Assembly: GCA_015179125.1 (NCBI GenBank)
Contig: WHVA01000013.1
Span: 124,001-188,000 of the forward strand
Length of the DNA stretch: 64,000 nt
Reading direction: 5' to 3'
Source of the DNA: Gautieria morchelliformis
Taxonomy: Eukaryota; Basidiomycota; Agaricomycetes; Gomphales; Gomphaceae
Shown: piece by piece, positions 10,639 to 20,682 of the stretch
How the letters are laid out: the number at the start of each line of letters is the position of its first letter
Position numbering within the stretch: position 1 is the first letter of the stretch
The notes under the pieces: model-generated
Told to the model about the DNA's origin: nothing
Databases searched by the model: none
The model's input: the letters and a program-made list of their open reading frames with translations, nothing else
Translations under genes and position numbers: made by a program

Positions 10639-11127
10639 TGTTAGCAACTAGGGGCTATGGCAGGGAAGGTTCGGTAGAGTTCTTAGAAAGCTAAAATCAA
10701 ATACACTCTCTCAGTGAATTTATTGTCACTGATGTATTAATACAATACCTAAAATCAAATACACTACATGATTTTCAGTCAACATGCTATGTAAATATGA
10801 AAGATACTACTCGCCTCTCTCAGTGAATTTATTGTCACTGAGAGAGGAGTGTAATCCTGTCTCAGAAGGCATATACTTGCACCCGGCCCTTTAGCGCCCA
10901 AGGGCTCGCGCGTCGAAGTCATTTCAAACTCCGCTGGGTGCAGCCGCCTATGAAAATAGAAATAACAGAATGGAATGGAGAGATAGGGAGTGGCTAGAAA
11001 ATTTCGAAAATAAGCAAGGGAGTGGATGCATGGGACAAGAACAGTGTGAGAAACAATTGGAAACACCACACAATAAATTGAACATATTATGCTTGATTTT
11101 GGTGCAGGAGCATAAATGCACCCAACA
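10639..11127 (-). repeat. Copia-2 3' LTR
   Basis: This is 489 bp, TGTTAGCAACTAGGGG to AAATGCACCCAACA on the plus strand. It holds a strong hairpin, CCTCTCTCAGTGA at 10814-10826 paired with TCACTGAGAGAGG at 10835-10847 (13-bp stem, 8-nt loop). The same hairpin is present in the copia-1 LTR and in the solo LTR at 24713-25201. Confidence 0.95.
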
Positions 11128-11890
11128 CGCCCCCTCAAGCTTAATATATTCCGATTTCTCGTTGAGGATTCTCACTCTAGGACTAGGAAGCCCTTTAGTG
11201 AGAAGATCGGCTAGCATGTGTTCCGTTGGTAGGTACACAAGCTTAATTTCTTCGTCTTCGACTATATCTCGGATGAAATATAATCTAATGTCGAAATGCT
11301 TGGTCCTCGTGTGTTGTTGAGTGCCATAGACAATGGCAATGGCTGATTGATTGTCTGAATAAAGTTTGATGGGACAATTCAGCGGTTGGAACACTTCAGA
11401 AATAAAGTGGCGCATCCATAAGGCTTCTTTGCTCGCATGAGTCAGAGCAACGAATTCGGCTTCAGTTGATGATAGGGCTACTATGGATTGTTTTTGACAA
11501 CTCCATGATACTGTCCCTCCATCAATCTGAAAAATATAAGCCGAGTATGAGTGCCTGTGCTCTTGAGAAGCCCAATCCGCATCTGAATACCCAATGAGGC
11601 CGTCTCGATTTTTCCCAAGTGTCAATTTGTAGTCTATCGTGCCTTTTAGATATTTAAAGACACGTTTGACTGCATGCCAATGTGTTGGACCTGGGTTTTC
11701 GAGGAATTGAGAAAGTAATGACACTGCGAACGCAATGTCCAGTCGAGTGGCTACTGCTGCCCACATCAATGATCCTATCGCTTGTCTGTATGGAATTCTT
11801 GACATCTTCTGTTTGTCTTCATCTGTAGAAGGGCATTGGTCTCTGGATAATTTAACGGCTGGGTCGAGAGGCGTGGAAAATGTTTTGGCA
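10948..11890 (-). pseudogene. Copia-2 pol C-terminus (RT end and RNase H)
   Basis: The minus strand encodes SRIPYRQAIGSLMWAA, then the copia RNase H with the motifs GYSDADWASQEHR, ALSSTEAEF, LYSDNQSAI and VYLPTEHMLADLLTKGL. The frame runs on through the PPT into the 3' LTR before its stop at 10948. It is out of frame with the RT segment upstream because of one missing A in an A-run at about 11905. Confidence 0.88.
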
Positions 11891-11894
11891 TCAT

Positions 11895-12730
11895 CTAGAT
11901 TGAATTTTTGATGATTTTTTGGATGTATGCAGCTTGTGATATTGCAATCGACTTGTTATTCCAATCTCTTTCGATTTTGAGGTTCAAAAGCCAGTGAATC
12001 TCGCCTAGGTCTTTCATACTAAAAACCTGGGCAAGGTCATGCTTTACCTCATCGAGGATTGGTTGACTCTCAGCTGTGATAGTGAGGTCGTCTACCGCCG
12101 TTGCAATAATCGCATGCCCTCTCGGTCCACGTCTGCAAAATACAGCTCCATCCGAAGCTGATTTAGTGAATCCTAACTTGAGAAATTCACCACTCAGACG
12201 TTTGTACCATTCCCTTCCAGACTGTTTGAGGCCGTAAAGTGCTTTCTTCAGCAGGAGGACATCATCTTTGTCTCCGGTCTCATATCCATACGGCTGTCTC
12301 ATGTAAATAGGTTCTGGCAGTGTAGCATTCAAATACGCACTGTCCACATCCATTTGATGAATAGGCCAGTTGTTCCTGGCAGCAATGGCACATATAATCC
12401 GTAAGGAAGTCATCCGAGCAACAGGTGCATAGGTTTCATTGTAGTCGACTCCAAAACTTTGTGTAAAGCCTTGGGCGACCATCCTCGATCTAGGTGTGAT
12501 GGGTTCACCTTCTGGATTGCGTTTCCAGAGGAATACCCATCTATTTCCGACAATATTTGCCCCAGGAGGTGGTTTAACCACTTCCCATACACCTTTGTCG
12601 AGTAGCACCTTGTACTCTTTATCCATCGATGCTTTCCATATAGGATCATTTAAGGCTTCATCTGCATTGCTAGGCTCGGTCTGATTCAAATCCGGCAGCA
12701 CATTAATCTTTGTTTTGATCAGAGGTCGAA
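11895..12730 (-). pseudogene. Copia-2 reverse transcriptase segment
   Basis: It encodes a copia RT (RVT_2): WKASMDKEYKVLL, VGNRWVFLWKRN, MVAQGFTQSFGVDYNETYAPV, HQMDVDSAYLNATL, KKALYGLKQSGREWYKRL, and TAVDDLTI, where the usual YVDD is replaced by TAVDD. Its start is joined to the preceding segment by an extra A near 12715 (CAAAAC for CAAAC). It ends at a stop at 11895 caused by the downstream frameshift. Confidence 0.88.
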
Positions 12731-13595
12731 AGTGTACTGATGGCAAGGTTATAATCACTGATGCCGTCAGTGACAGAGGATAAATCTTGTTCGAATAATT
12801 TGTCTTGATGGTCCTCAATGTCCTCGTAAGCTAGTGTAGTGATATCTGCACCAGCATGTCTCTTAGTTTGAGATCTTGTTACGGGACCACTTGGGGCCGG
12901 CTGCACCTGCTGCTGACGGATTCTCTCGCTTCTCCTTGTTGGAGCAGCTTCTTTAGGTCTGGCATCAACAGTCTGACTGGGTTGCAGCTCTTTCAGACGT
13001 TCCTCTGGTTCATCATCATCAATTTCCTCGATCTTTGCCTCCTCGCTGACTAAGCGACTAGGCATAGGTGCTGGCGCCGAGATGGCCTGTACCATTTTTC
13101 TGGACGTAGGTAGCTGTGACTCTTCAATAGAAATGATTGGAGCTTTGCCCCCCTTCATCTCTGAGTCAAATATAACATTCCGCTCGACAGAAACCTTCTG
13201 AGAGTCAGGCCAGTAGATGCAGTGACCATGGCTCTGTCCAGAGATTCCTATCCACCGAGCTCTTTTGGCACGGGCTGCTAGTTTGTTTCCCTCTTTGACT
13301 TTAACGTAGACTTCAATTCCCCACACGTGTATGTCTTTCAGGTTCGGTTTCTCGTGATGGATCATTTCAAAAGGGGTTTTATCTGGCAAAGCTCTTGTGT
13401 GTGTCCGATTCCTAAGATAGTTGGCATGCAAAATTGCATGCCCCCATAGAGTCTTAGGAAGACTTGATTCCAATAGCATGGCACGAGCTCTTTCAACTAG
13501 AGTTCGGTTTAAACGTTCAGCAACACCATTTGACTCTGGGGTGTCGTGCACGGTTAACCGATGCTTCGTGCCTTGCTTGGCTAAATGCTGTTCAA
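12703..13595 (-). pseudogene. Copia-2 integrase C-terminal segment
   Basis: It contains the integrase catalytic Glu region HDTPESNGVAERLNRTLVERAR, followed by the copia linker between integrase and RT (HVWGIEVYVKV, the RRSERIRQ motif). One missing G near 13600 (GGGG for GGGGG, between DRGA and the EYTSSEFEQH reading) separates it from the upstream gag-protease-integrase ORF. Confidence 0.86.
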
Positions 13596-15389
13596 ATTCC
13601 GAGCTTGTATATTCGCCCCTCTGTCGGAAACAAGTGCTTTGATGTGCACGTTCCTCTGTCGAAGCATCAAGGCCTCGTAGAGTTTGTATTTTGAAAATGC
13701 TTCCGATTTGTTTGCCATCAAATAGATCACCGATTCTCTTGAGTAGTCGTCAATGAAAGACACATAATAGGATTTCTTGTCAATTGTGGAGTGTCTCGCT
13801 GGTCCCCAGACATCAGAATAAATTCTGTCACCGAATTTTAATGATCGGCTTCTGGGTTCCTGAGGAAGTGATTTGCGTGCAATCTTCGCCTGAATGCACG
13901 CATCGCAAACAACCTTGTCACCTTTTGAGCTCAATTCAATGCCTAATATCATGCCACGGTTGAGCAAATGCTGTAGGGACTTTTGTGAAATGTGCCCCAT
14001 TTTTTGATGTATTTCCATGGCTGATGCGCATACATGCGCTTCGGCACTTGTGTGTTGTAAATCAAATCGATATAAGCCATTCAGCTTCGGTGCTTGCATC
14101 AATATCCTGCCTTTACGATTGGATATTGTGCATTTCTGATCAGCTATTTGTGTGTTATAGCCTGCATCATCGCACCGGCCGATCGAGATGAGGGTAACAG
14201 CCATTTTTGGCGCGTAGAACGTATCCTTCAATGTAATGTTCACAGTCTTATCTCCAACCTTGTTAGATAGCACGAGTGAGCCTGAACCGAAGGCATCAAA
14301 AGTGCCTTTGTTGGCTGCACGAATTGTGCGCGGCTGTGAGAATGGACTGTAATCCCTCAATAAATTCTTGTGAGGGGTCATATGTGCGGTCGTTCCAGTG
14401 TCGAGGATAACAACAGTGTCCAGAGATAAACTACTCAAATTAGAGCAGTCGAAGTTGGCGAAAGCGGCTGGACTGCCACTCTCATCCTCCTCAGAGGACA
14501 CTTCTTCGGCAACATTCGTCTTGGCTTTGCCCTTCTTCTTTTTGGCTTTCGCTTTCTTCTTCTGACGTGGCCCCTGACCTTCTTTACCACCTCCTTTAGC
14601 CCAGCAATTCTCTATAGCATGTCCAGGCTTGTGGCAATTAGTGCATGTAGGCACCTTCGGGTCTTTCCGGCCCTTCTGCCCTTTCGTAGATGAACCAATA
14701 AATGCCTGCTCTTCTTGTGAAATATTGAGGGTCTTTCTCCTGTCGTATTGAGCCTTTAGTACTCTGATAATATCATCAGGCACTAAGGGCATTCCACATT
14801 CTTCGAGCGACGTGGTAAGGGCATTCATAACTGCCTCATAGGAGGGTGGAAGTGATGCAAGGATAATGTCGGTGAACTCTCCTTCAGAAATTCTGGCTCC
14901 CATCTCATTGAGACGAGCATAGAGGTCTTGGGCCTTGTCCAAGTGATCTCTCAAGTCTCCATCCTCAGGACACCTCATACTGCGAAGCTGTCTCTGTAGG
15001 TTGGTGAGGACCATCTTGGGCTTTTTGGTCATCTCATTGACCAATGCATCCCAGACTTCTTTTGCTGTATGTCTCTTCTGTAGCATCAGAGCTAGTGACT
15101 CTGACACTGAGACGATTATTTGGGTTTTGGCCTGTCCTTCTCTGGCAAGATATTTCTCCAGCTTCTCCTCAGCCTTCTCTATCTGAGTTTCCTCAGCTTC
15201 TGTGAGAATATGGCCTGGGGGCATGACTGGAGGATCAGGAGGTCGAATGGCTCTCCCTTCTATATGCCTGAGTAGATTTTTGGACTCAAAATAACTTGTG
15301 AGAGTAGCTCGCCACAGAGGCCAATTACTTCCATCTGTTGCAAGCTTCTCCACACCCAAAAGCTTCTGCGAAGTGTCTGCGGGGCCCAT
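13581..15389 (-). CDS. Copia-2 gag-protease-integrase N-terminal ORF
   Basis: The start is the ATG at 15389, inside the PBS (MGPADTSQKLLGVEKL). It encodes about 602 residues: UBN2-type gag, zinc knuckle CTNCHKPGHAIENC, a Lys-rich linker, protease ILDTGTTAHM (DTGT rather than DSGA), the GAG-pre-integrase zinc region (HQKMGHISQ and CDACIQAK) and the first integrase Asp (YSDVWGPARHS). The ORF stops early because of a one-base frameshift just after VSDRGA. It would otherwise continue into the full polyprotein. Confidence 0.9.
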   Translation of the reverse strand: MGPADTSQKLLGVEKLATDGSNWPLWRATLTSYFESKNLLRHIEGRAIRPPDPPVMPPGHILTEAEETQIEKAEEKLEKYLAREGQAKTQIIVSVSESLALMLQKRHTAKEVWDALVNEMTKKPKMVLTNLQRQLRSMRCPEDGDLRDHLDKAQDLYARLNEMGARISEGEFTDIILASLPPSYEAVMNALTTSLEECGMPLVPDDIIRVLKAQYDRRKTLNISQEEQAFIGSSTKGQKGRKDPKVPTCTNCHKPGHAIENCWAKGGGKEGQGPRQKKKAKAKKKKGKAKTNVAEEVSSEEDESGSPAAFANFDCSNLSSLSLDTVVILDTGTTAHMTPHKNLLRDYSPFSQPRTIRAANKGTFDAFGSGSLVLSNKVGDKTVNITLKDTFYAPKMAVTLISIGRCDDAGYNTQIADQKCTISNRKGRILMQAPKLNGLYRFDLQHTSAEAHVCASAMEIHQKMGHISQKSLQHLLNRGMILGIELSSKGDKVVCDACIQAKIARKSLPQEPRSRSLKFGDRIYSDVWGPARHSTIDKKSYYVSFIDDYSRESVIYLMANKSEAFSKYKLYEALMLRQRNVHIKALVSDRGANIQARNLNSI

Positions 15390-15395
15390 AACCCT
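15381..15395 (-). other. Copia-2 primer-binding site (half-tRNA type)
   Basis: On the minus strand AGGGTTATGGGCCCC follows the 5' LTR directly. It matches the anticodon arm of initiator tRNA-Met, as in copia-1 and copia-3. Confidence 0.75.
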
Positions 15396-15884
15396 TGTTA
15401 GCAACTAGGGGCTATGGCAGGGAAGGTTCGGTAGAGTTCTTAGAAAGCTAAAATCAAATACACTCTCTCAGTGAATTTATTGTCACTGATGTATTAATAC
15501 AATACCTAAAATCAAATACACTACATGATTTTCAGTCAACATGCTATGTAAATATGAAAGATACTACTCGCCTCTCTCAGTGAATTTATTGTCACTGAGA
15601 GAGGAGTGTAATCCTGTCTCAGAAGGCATATACTTGCACCCGGCCCTTTAGCGCCCAAGGGCTCGCGCGTCGAAGTCATTTCAAACTCCGCTGGGTGCAG
15701 CCGCCTATGAAAATAGAAATAACAGAATGGAATGGAGAGATAGGGAGTGGCTAGAAAATTTCGAAAATAAGCAAGGGAGTGGATGCATGGGACAAGAACA
15801 GTGTGAGAAACAATTGGAAACACCACACAATAAATTGAACATATTATGCTTGATTTTGGTGCAGGAGCATAAATGCACCCAACA
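15396..15884 (-). repeat. Copia-2 5' LTR
   Basis: This is 489 bp, and I see no difference from 10639-11127 when read side by side. It is flanked by CCTCC at 15885-15889. Confidence 0.95.
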
Positions 15885-16235
15885 CCTCCACCCCGTCTTC
15901 AACGTGGTGAAGTTACTCCCTATGCTTGAGGATCCAATTCCAGGTCGGAAGGCTCATCCGCCACCTCTGCCAGAAATTGTAGATGGGGAAGAGCACTATG
16001 TGGTGGAACGGATCCTGGACAGCCGGTTTGTGCGAGGACGACTCCAATTCCTCGTGAAATGGAAGGGTATGGGTACGAGGAGAATTCGTGGGTCCCGGAG
16101 CAAGATGTTTCCGCTCCAGACAAACTCCGTGAGTTCTATAGGACGCACCCCGGTGCCCCTCGCCGAATCCGCTCGCTGGCATTTCAATCCCTCGTGTCCC
16201 GTGCTTCGAGGACGCAGCACGCTAGAGGGGGGTGA
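15885..16235 (+). pseudogene. pol: GypA-1 pol C-terminus with chromodomain
   Basis: The sequence continues the reading interrupted at 10638: [22 protein letters not shown], then chromodomain residues ([25 protein letters not shown]). Against GypA-2 one G is missing in the run after AAATGG near 16062, so the rest of the chromodomain and the tail that would run into the LTR are out of frame. Confidence 0.88.
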
Positions 16236-16715
16236 TGTCAGGGGACACCCTGTTTTCCATTTCCAGTTCCGACACCACACCCAGTTCCGACTCCATTTCC
16301 GACACCGCTTCCGGTTCCGATTCCATCTCCGCCTCCGCTTTCGGAAATGATTCCGCTTCTGGGAGAACTTCCACCAGTTCCGTTCGCCTTGCCAGTTCCA
16401 CTCCAATTTCCGACTTCCACCCCCGGAACAGTGTCGGAAATCAAGCGACTCGCATAATAGGTGGCATCAAGGGTCGATCAAGGTCAGGGGGATGCAGGGT
16501 TGATGGCGGGTGCCAAGTGTTGTCCCTGGCTGCGCAGCATAGTATAATACGGGCTCGCTGACATTGGGGGTCCTTAGACTTTTCTCTTTGGATTTCCCCT
16601 TGTCAGGTGAGAATCCCCTCTCTTGTATACTCCGTTCATTTATACATACTTTGGATTTCCCCTTGTCAGTTGTGTGGTAGTGTGATCTCCACGACTAGCC
16701 AGGGTTGCCCTTACA
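16236..16715 (+). repeat. GypA-1 3' LTR
   Basis: This is 480 bp, TGTCAGGGGACACC to CCCTTACA, with about four differences from 5239-5719. To its right is RT sequence of G2, not the copia-1 gag that flanks the left LTR. Confidence 0.92.
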
Positions 16716-17400
16716 GATGGGGCGTTACAGTCCCCATCGGTATCACCTGGCTCCTGAAGGTGCCAAGGATCGTGGCAAAGGCAGTCTTTGCTACGTGATA
16801 CGGATGGATCCGGATCTGCTTGTATGCTTCTGACATATCGAGTTTTGTTTGATACCGACAGTGAGCCATGTCGCTGCGGATGATATCCTGATCCGGGAAG
16901 GGCGTGACGTCCTTCACCGTGTTCTCGTTCTGCTGGCGCAGATCGAAGACGGTTCGCAATGTCCCGTTCTTCTTCGGCACACACAGCATGGGCATGGCCT
17001 GCTGCGCGACTGCCGGAATCCACCACTTTGCAGTGGTGTATCGTTCTATCTTAGCCGACAGTTCCTCTCGGAAGTGTTCGGGGCATTTCGGTAGTCGATA
17101 CCGCATGTGCTTGTTGGGATCGATGAGGTTGATCTCATGGTTGATCTCCCGTAGTGGCGGGAGTTATAATGGAATTCCACTGACTAAGTCAGTGATTCGT
17201 TCCATCCATTCCTCGCAGAGGCGAGGAAGGTCATCATCTGTGAGGATGATGGTGGTGGTTGGCTTAGAAGCCATTAGGCGCTGTGGGCGTCTATTAGGTC
17301 CCGCGGTGCGCGGAACCGCTTTCCTCTTCCCCATCGCTTTCACTGTTAGGTGAGAGCACCTCTCCCTACGGTTGTAGGGTGAGTTCGAGGACGAGTCGCG
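16716..17400 (-). pseudogene. G2 reverse transcriptase, N-terminal half
   Basis: The minus strand encodes gypsy RT blocks: LPKCPEHFREELSAKIERY, MLCVPKKNGTLRTVFDLRQQN, and YQTKLDMSEAYKQIRIHP (catalytic Asp in LDMSEAY). The consensus MGDCNAP is broken by a missing G (near 16735). The sequence ends at 16716 against the GypA-1 LTR. The YxDD half of RT and RNase H are absent from the window. An adjacent perfect hairpin with a 12-bp stem sits at 17387-17415. Confidence 0.82.
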
Positions 17401-17421
17401 GGACGACTCGTCCTCCTGGCT

Positions 17422-18044
17422 TCAATGAGCCAGGTTAGGCTTCGGTGCCCAGGTGATCCTGCTCACCCGTGGCCCCTTGTCCTCGTTCGTCGATCTGTCG
17501 TCATCGAATGAGACCTTGCCCGTGGGGATCACTTCGTTCCCCTTGCAGATCATCCCTGGGCTCGAGAAGTCCAGGGTTATGCTGAATCTCCTTAGGAACG
17601 GTGTCCCTAAGATAGCGTCGTAATATTCGACGTTCGCTATGTCGAAATATTCGTCGTATGTCTCACGACCAAATTTGATGGTCGTGTTCGTTCCATAGTT
17701 GATCATGGAACGACTGCCTATGCAGGCTAGCTGCAGCGCGATTGGCTGCTCCAGGGAGAATGTCTTCATCCCTGTAGCTTACGTGAATTCGGGGGATAGC
17801 AGTACCCCTTCGCTGCCGCTATCTAGAAGGCAGTGGGCTTTTACGCCGTTTATTTCCCAGTACCCCGATAGGGTACGGTTCTCACTGCGCAGGCGCATTG
17901 GCCGCGTCCTGTGTTTGCTTCGGTGGTGATACACCGGCTCGGCCGCCTTGTCTGGCTTGACCGACGTTCGTGCCGCCATGACTTTCGTGGCAGTTTCGTC
18001 CTCCGGCACGAATCTGATCGTGCTGGACCTGTAGGTGGTGTCTT
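17422..18044 (-). pseudogene. G2 aspartic protease region
   Basis: It encodes a retropepsin-like domain: LSGYWEINGVKAHCLLDSGSEG (catalytic DSGS), then QLACIGSRSMINYGTNTTI, and YYDAILGTPFLRRFSITLDF. A stop (TAA at about 17775) lies between LLSPEFT and the ATGMKTF continuation. The region lies between the gag zinc knuckle (about 18290) and RT, as expected for a gypsy pol. Confidence 0.82.
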
Positions 18045-19241
18045 CTACCTCCTCATCCCATTCATAGTATTGGGACGTCTCAGGGTCCCACTCTTCAGCG
18101 GGCGCGTCTCCGTTGTCCGGAGTGTCGTTGGGTTGGGGATCACCCTCCCCCTCTTCATCAATTTGATGGAGAGAATTTTGACCGAGATCCGTCTCTGGAT
18201 CTTCGGTCCCTCTTCGTGCCTCGCGGCCGCTGTCCTGATACTGGACTTAAGCCGGGGGCATTCTGCCTTCTTGTGGCCAGGTTGGCCGCATTCAAACCAC
18301 ATGGTGCTGCTTTGGCTGCCGCTGGGCCGATCGTTAGGCCGGCCCAACACTTTCGTTGGTGGGGCAGGTCGTGGGGACGACCCTGACACTTAAGGCTGTT
18401 TAGCTTCAGGCGGGCGTCCAGCTTGTGCTGGGTGTGGGGGCGGCAGCCGTTGTCCTGTTCCGCTTCTTGAGAACAGGCTGGGCCTGGTCAGGCCGGTTTG
18501 TGTCAACAGCTTGCTCCCTGTGAGCTGGGCAGCGCTTGCCATTGCTGCTGCGCTTTCTGCGTGGCGCATCTCCATGTTGTATTGGGATGCCTCCTCGATC
18601 ATCCGGGCCGTCTCGAAAAGTTGCTCTATTGAGCTGCTCTTGTCATTATAGCGCTTTTTGAGGACTTCGTTGCGCAGCGCTGACATGAACCGTCTCAAGA
18701 ACGTGTAATCATCTGGCGGCTGTATCATACGTGCCGTGTATTTCGTGAGCTCGTTCAGCATTTCCTGAATGGTTTTCATGCCCTGCATGACCGCGTCGAA
18801 CTTATTTGATGCGTGATGGTATGTCAGTGTGTGCAGGAACCTTTTTTGAAGGCCTTGCATCACAGTTTCCAGCATCCAGCTGCGGACCTGGCGATCAAAG
18901 CATTCTATGTTTCGAAGGAACCACTCCTGGGCTTTGCCGGTGAGGCGAGTGCCCACGTAGCCGACCTGCATGTCTATGCTGGTTGGCCCTATGAGGCAAT
19001 TCATTTTCAGCCATCGTAGGATGGCTGCCACGAAGATTTCAAACTCTTCGAGGTCAGATCCCCCGGCATATGGCTCGGGGTGAGCCAATTCCACGCCGGC
19101 TTTCGCTAGCACAGACTTCTCTGGGTCTGTGTCTGCGGCGTCTGCTAACGCCATTTGGATCATCCATGTGATCCCATCATACGGCTCCATTGGTACGATG
19201 TCAGCCTGGTCAGGGATTCCCTGGCCTTCCGTTGGGGCCAT
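18045..19241 (-). pseudogene. gag: G2 gag, capsid and zinc-knuckle part
   Basis: It encodes the gypsy capsid-like block: GSDLEEFEIFVAAILRWLKM, GKAQEWFLRNIECFDRQV, YHHASNKFDAVMQGMKTIQ, DDYTFLRRFMSALR. After a frame change at about 18390 it has the knuckle MWFECGQPGHKKAEC, where the first Cys of CCHC is replaced by Trp. The same protein is encoded by the outer copy G2' (72-280 joined to 20898 onward) with many substitutions. Confidence 0.85.
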
Positions 19242-20660
19242 GGATCACTCGCGCGGCTGTGACGCTGCACCGGGCAGGCTGTTGTATGCCCTGACGGGCC
19301 CCGGGCCCAGATCGTGCTCGGGATCGGGAGCATTTTGTGCTCTCGGTTCCGGGGGCGTTTTGTGCCTGGTGTCCCCGGTCAGTCCCGCATTGCGGATCCG
19401 CAGCCTGCTGTTGTAGGCTGCGTGCGCCTGCCGTGCGTCCTGTACGGCTCATGTGAGCTGCTCGTTGGGCAGCTGAGCGGTGTGGCTGTGGGCCACTGTC
19501 TCTTCAGCGTTCTTCGCTAGTAGCTCGAGTCCCCACATGTGGCGGCGCGCGGCTGCGGCTTCTTTATGCTGCCAGTGTGCGACTTCGAGCTCTAAGCTCT
19601 GGGTCGTCGTTTCAGAGTCAGGCTCTGAGGCGACCTGTTCCCTAATGATCTGTTGGATCGTCTTACGGCTGTCCGTTGGGGCAGCGGTTGCTCTTGAGGT
19701 TCGTTCCTGAACCTTACGTCCTGTTCGACCGGGACGGCTGGCGGCGGCATTCGCTGCTTGTCCCGCTCCTTTCGGCGTGGGTCTTCTGCGTTGTGACTGC
19801 GTTCGTTGGCTGCGGACTGTCGCGAGCTCGGATGAGTTGTGTCACGTTCCCCGCGTGGGCGGAGGGCTTTCTGGACGTCTTCCAGCGTGGCTGCGTCTTG
19901 CAGCCTGATCTCCTCCGCCTGGTGGAGTTCCTTGCCGATTGCTATTAGGGCGGCGGTGGCGTTGTCAAGCTGCGATGCCAGCTGATTGTGCTTGTGGTGC
20001 ATCAGCGTGCTTCGGCGCAGCACAGCCTGCACCTGTTTATTCAGGGCCTCTGCCGTCTCATGGTCGATGGCGTGAGCCCTCAAGCTCTTGCGACTGGAGC
20101 TCGAGTATTCCAAGCCCTGACCATTGTCTGGGGCTCATCTTTTTTGCTGTCGTCCCCCTTCAGGGACGATCGTCGTCGCTCTACTTCGTGAGCGTCGGTT
20201 CGAGTCGTGGCTTTGTGCCCGCCTCGACGTTGTTGCTCTACCGTCTGACGACGGCCAGACTTCTCTGCCCTTTCCTTTGTCTCTGGGCAGAGAGGAATGG
20301 GGGGGGCGGCGCCGGCTCGTTGCCCGGCGTCGTCTCTTCCTTGGCCATGCTCAACGAGATGTGGTCGGGGTTTTCCTTGTCCTCTACTGGGGGATGAGGG
20401 CGGTGAGATCTATGATCTCTCCATCTTCTATCGTCCTGGACTCTTGGTCCAGGGTAGCGTCAGCCATCGTGTCGCTGGGCTGCGCCTGGGTGTGGACCTC
20501 AAGCTCATCACTCGTGTCCGTCTTCGACTGCGTGGAATCATCATGCTCGCAGCCGACAGTAGAGGGTCTACTGGAGGGTCTCAACGATGTTTAGTCGTCG
20601 ACGCAGCGATCTTTTTCAAGATTGCTTCGAATCCACTATCGGTTGGTCGCGTGGCGATCA
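19242..20660 (-). pseudogene. G2 gag N-terminal region and leader
   Basis: Minus-strand reading in shifted frames gives SSSSRKSLRAHAIDHETAEA, EEIRLQDAATLEDVQKALRP and FRNEPQEQP. These are also recognisable in G2' (20898-22600) and, as a remnant, in the non-autonomous element (31905-32190). The upstream leader (MADATLDQESRTIEDGEIID) is conserved with G2'. Frameshifts break the ORF. The sequence includes a palindrome TGCGGATCCGCA and a hairpin CGCAGCCT paired with AGGCTGCG near 19390-19425. Confidence 0.7.
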
Positions 20661-20682
20661 ACCGCAGGATAGTTCAAAAAGG

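Larger units (their letters stand above)
10639..15884 (-). mobile_element. Copia-2: complete Ty1/copia element
   Basis: This is 5246 bp with two 489-bp LTRs (10639-11127 and 15396-15884) that look identical to me. It has TSD CCTCC (10634-10638 and 15885-15889), a PBS at 15381-15395 and a PPT (GAGGGGGCG on minus) next to 11127. The domain order on the minus strand is gag, protease, integrase, RT, RNase H, as in copia. The coding region carries three single-base frameshifts, each in a short homopolymer. Confidence 0.95.
5239..16715 (+). mobile_element. GypA-1: chromovirus-type gypsy element, interrupted and frameshifted
   Basis: The order is LTR 5239-5719, gag, pol, copia-2 insertion (10639-15884), rest of pol, LTR 16236-16715. 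It is a close relative of the intact GypA-2 at 55580-61818. Its two LTRs differ at about four positions, including one indel. The flanks do not match (AAGGC at 5234-5238, GATGG at 16716-16720) and lie in different host elements: copia-1 gag on the left, G2 RT on the right. This is not a simple insertion; see findings. Confidence 0.9.

Noticed and set aside
10948-11127. Copia-2 pol tail through the LTR as functional coding sequence
   Set aside because: RNase H motifs end before the PPT. The extension into the LTR looks like absence of a stop, not a conserved domain.
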